A stretch of 64,000 nt of DNA from VAZQ01 sp963725065 (GTDB taxonomy: Bacteria; Pseudomonadota; Alphaproteobacteria; Rhizobiales; Xanthobacteraceae). The notes under the pieces are model-generated. The model was given only the letters and a program-made list of their open reading frames with translations. It made no database searches and was not told the DNA's origin. The DNA is taken from the NCBI GenBank assembly GCA_963725065.1, contig CAVRXD010000006.1:1-64000 (forward strand). The letters run 5' to 3'. The position numbers were made by a program, and so were the translations under genes. Positions 62,330 through 64,000 of the stretch are shown here, one piece after another (within the stretch, counting starts at the first letter, position 1; each line of letters opens with the position of its first letter).

Positions 62330-63004
62330 TCATCTTGCCGCGGCATGCGCCGCGCGTTCGGCCGCCAGCATCTGTTCTGCCCGCTCCTTGTCTTCCAGCA
62401 GCCGGCCGCTGGCGAGCCGGAGGAAATGGAATCCAAATTCCGGATTCTCGAAATAGAGCGCGCGCACTTCGTCATAGGGCAGCGTCAGCACGCGGCCGGA
62501 TTCGACGCACTCGATCGATTGCGTCCGGTAATAGCCCGGCGTCAGCAGTCCGAGTTCGCCGAAGATCTGGCCGGGCTGAAGCTCGATGTCCCATTCGACC
62601 ACGAGGTATTTGCCGGTCTCGGCCAGGAACATTTCGTCGGCAAGGTCGCCCTTGTGAAAGAGAATGTCGCCCTTGCGATATTTCCGCCGTTTCATGTAGG
62701 GCCGCAGCCAATTCATCGACAGGTCGGTGCCCGCCGCGATGCGAACCTTCTTGATCAGCGCCAGCATCTGATAGAGGCGGATCGAATGCACCGGCAGCAA
62801 CAGCGCATAAAGCGCGATGGCCGGCAACGACCGCGCCAGCAGCGAGGCCCCCAGCAGACAGAGGGCGCTCACCAGGCTCGTGATGCGCAATGGGATCGCG
62901 GTCTTCATCGACATCGACACGACATAGAAAAGGGCGCCGGTGGCGCCCAGCGCGTTGTTCCATGTGATGAAGCTCATCACGTAGTCCGCGGTCCAGTCGT
63001 TCAT
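62330..63004 (-). CDS. Membrane protein with cyclic-nucleotide-binding domain
   Basis: 224 residues. The N-terminal half (1-85) has three hydrophobic helices. The C-terminal part (105-200) is a cNMP-binding/Crp-like beta-roll (KGDILFHKGDLADEMFLAETGKY, PGQIFGELGLLTPGYYRT). The phosphate-binding cassette is FGELGLLTPGYYRTQSIE rather than the canonical FGELALL-x-x-x-x-R-x-A, so ligand binding is uncertain. GGAG lies 8 bases before the ATG. It may sense cyclic nucleotides from enzymes such as the cyclase at 52941, though this is only inferred. Confidence 0.82.
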   Translation of the reverse strand: MNDWTADYVMSFITWNNALGATGALFYVVSMSMKTAIPLRITSLVSALCLLGASLLARSLPAIALYALLLPVHSIRLYQMLALIKKVRIAAGTDLSMNWLRPYMKRRKYRKGDILFHKGDLADEMFLAETGKYLVVEWDIELQPGQIFGELGLLTPGYYRTQSIECVESGRVLTLPYDEVRALYFENPEFGFHFLRLASGRLLEDKERAEQMLAAERAAHAAAR

Positions 63005-63138
63005 CTCGGCGTCTCCAGTCCGGCATCCGCCGGGCCCCAAGCTTACCAGAGTGCGCGTCGCCTGCCTCGCAAGCTTCCGTCCCGATGGAGGCAGGGCGAG
63101 CAGGATGGCGCGCGCCGTTGCGTGTCGCAGGCAAATCG

Positions 63139-64000
63139 CTATTTCGCGTAGAGGCGCCGCGCCGGTGGCGTCGCCCGCGTCGGGCCGGGATCGGCGGGCG
63201 ACAGCGCATAGGTGAGCCACAGGTTCCAGCCTTCCGGCCGGTTCGCTGCGGCGAACTCCTTGTAGGCTTTGATGCTCACGTTACCGTCGAGGTCGCCCAT
63301 GGGGATGGCGTAGCCGAGCTGGGCCCCGGCGCTCGCGACGCGGGACTGGAAGCAGCCGACCCGGTCTCCGGCCCCGCCGTCGCAGCTCGCCTGGTTATAG
63401 AGGTAGCCGACCAGGCCCATCTGGAGCTGTTTGGTCAGGTAACGCGACGCGCCCCAGTCCAGATGGACGTCGATGCCGTTCTGATATTGGGTGTGGGGAT
63501 TGACGAAGTTGTAGGTGAAGCCCGCGACCGCGGAGAATTCATATCCGGTCTGTTCGTTCAGATAAGTGTATGCGCCGCCGGCGTCCACCGCGCCGTGCCC
63601 GATGCCGATATTGGAAAGGCGCGCGCGATTGTAGGCGCCGACCGGAATGTTGCCGGTCATGTAGGTCATGACGTTATGGACCCCGGCATTCCAGCGCAGC
63701 GAGAACTGCGGGGACAGGTCCCCGAAGCCCGTCACAGTATCGCTGATCGTGTCGAACCTGGACCGGGTGGTCGCGAACGGTCCGACCAGCACCGGCGTGT
63801 TGAGGACCGCATCGTCGGTCGTTCGCTTGCGACCATAGACCGCCTGCAGGCCGATGGCGGCCTGGCCGCCGAGAACCGGGGTCGCGAACGTGTACGAGGG
63901 CGTGATCATCGCCAGATCTTCGGGTGACACCGAGATCGCGCTCACGTTTTCGGCGACCGAGGCCTCGAACCGTCCGATCCTGATGGCGCGCGCGCGCGCG
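63139..64000 (-). CDS. Outer-membrane SphA/MetA-pathway-type transporter, 5' end beyond window
   Basis: The gene runs off the right edge: the frame stays open to 64000, giving at least 287 codons. The sequence shows alternating beta-strand patterns, aromatic girdles and YTFATPVLGGQAAIGLQAVYG, FGDLSPQFSLRWN and SRYLTKQLQMGLVGYLYNQ, which are typical of the Phenol_MetA_deg/SphA family. These proteins are thought to admit hydrophobic or aromatic compounds. An ATG or GTG beginning MSAIS lies within the frame (63945), but the sequence upstream (IRIGRFEASVAEN) continues the protein. It fits the aromatic-catabolic theme. Confidence 0.85.
   Translation of the reverse strand, partial: ARARAIRIGRFEASVAENVSAISVSPEDLAMITPSYTFATPVLGGQAAIGLQAVYGRKRTTDDAVLNTPVLVGPFATTRSRFDTISDTVTGFGDLSPQFSLRWNAGVHNVMTYMTGNIPVGAYNRARLSNIGIGHGAVDAGGAYTYLNEQTGYEFSAVAGFTYNFVNPHTQYQNGIDVHLDWGASRYLTKQLQMGLVGYLYNQASCDGGAGDRVGCFQSRVASAGAQLGYAIPMGDLDGNVSIKAYKEFAAANRPEGWNLWLTYALSPADPGPTRATPPARRLYAK

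Noticed and set aside
63981..64000. A CG dinucleotide run at the right edge
   Set aside because: It is short and at the edge of the window, and lies inside an open frame for the transporter; no claim can be made.
1..64000. CRISPR arrays, prophage or insertion sequences
   Set aside because: No regularly spaced direct repeats with spacers, no transposase or phage-structural gene could be found; the tandem arrays have no spacers and are short.

Overview
The window looks like chromosomal DNA of a high-GC alphaproteobacterium of the Hyphomicrobiales (Rhizobiales), probably near Bradyrhizobium or Xanthobacteraceae. The evidence is the cell-cycle pair ctrA and chpT, a DUF1134/EipA envelope protein, a box benzoate-degradation cluster, many orphan Bug-type solute receptors, and REP-like elements of a style common in that order. 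It is one uninterrupted stretch with no insertion sequence, prophage, CRISPR array or rRNA visible. The only RNA gene is a tRNA-Val(CAC) at the left edge. The right edge cuts an outer-membrane transporter gene.

Positions 1-17500 are mostly housekeeping and cell-cycle genes. In order: tRNA-Val, a membrane-anchored coiled-coil protein (probably frameshifted near its end), eipA, cysQ, chpT, an alpha/beta hydrolase, an aldo-keto reductase, a homocysteine methyltransferase, ctrA, fliJ, an ECF sigma/anti-sigma pair, a small membrane peptide, a GST with a perfect CtrA box in front of it, an extradiol dioxygenase, a Bug receptor, a MetE-like methyltransferase, dodecin, a fumarase relic and a small Cys-containing secreted protein.

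Positions 17500-30000 hold lrgAB, an SDR, a GFA protein, an M24 (DddP-like) protein with an altered metal site, and then the benzoate block: benzoate-CoA ligase, AKR, a 78-residue protein, BoxR, hydrolase, BoxC and BoxB, all on the + strand. Benzoate is activated to benzoyl-CoA, epoxidised by BoxB and ring-opened by BoxC. The electron-donating reductase BoxA and the aldehyde dehydrogenase BoxD are not in the window. A TGCA-N6-TGCA operator sits on the boxR promoter.

Positions 30000-52900 are accessory catabolism and transport: a BacA/YddA-like ABC exporter, Nudix, CDF transporter, a second extradiol dioxygenase, FkbM methyltransferase, a secreted VOC protein, Bug receptors, two amidohydrolases, an old-yellow-enzyme oxidoreductase, a phosphodiester glycosidase, an MBL-fold protein, a secreted esterase, and two large uncharacterised proteins (at 41050 and 49093) with weak hints of peptidase or lysozyme chemistry. 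One Bug gene appears to start at ATA.

Positions 52900-64000 carry a giant SAM-cyclase-AAA-TPR protein, several small secreted or membrane proteins, a winged-helix/TPR regulator, two tandem Bug receptors, a membrane protein with a cyclic-nucleotide-binding domain, and the truncated SphA/MetA-type outer-membrane protein. The gaps between genes are rich in short tandem or inverted repeats (16-, 15-, 13- and 25-bp units), which are listed individually.
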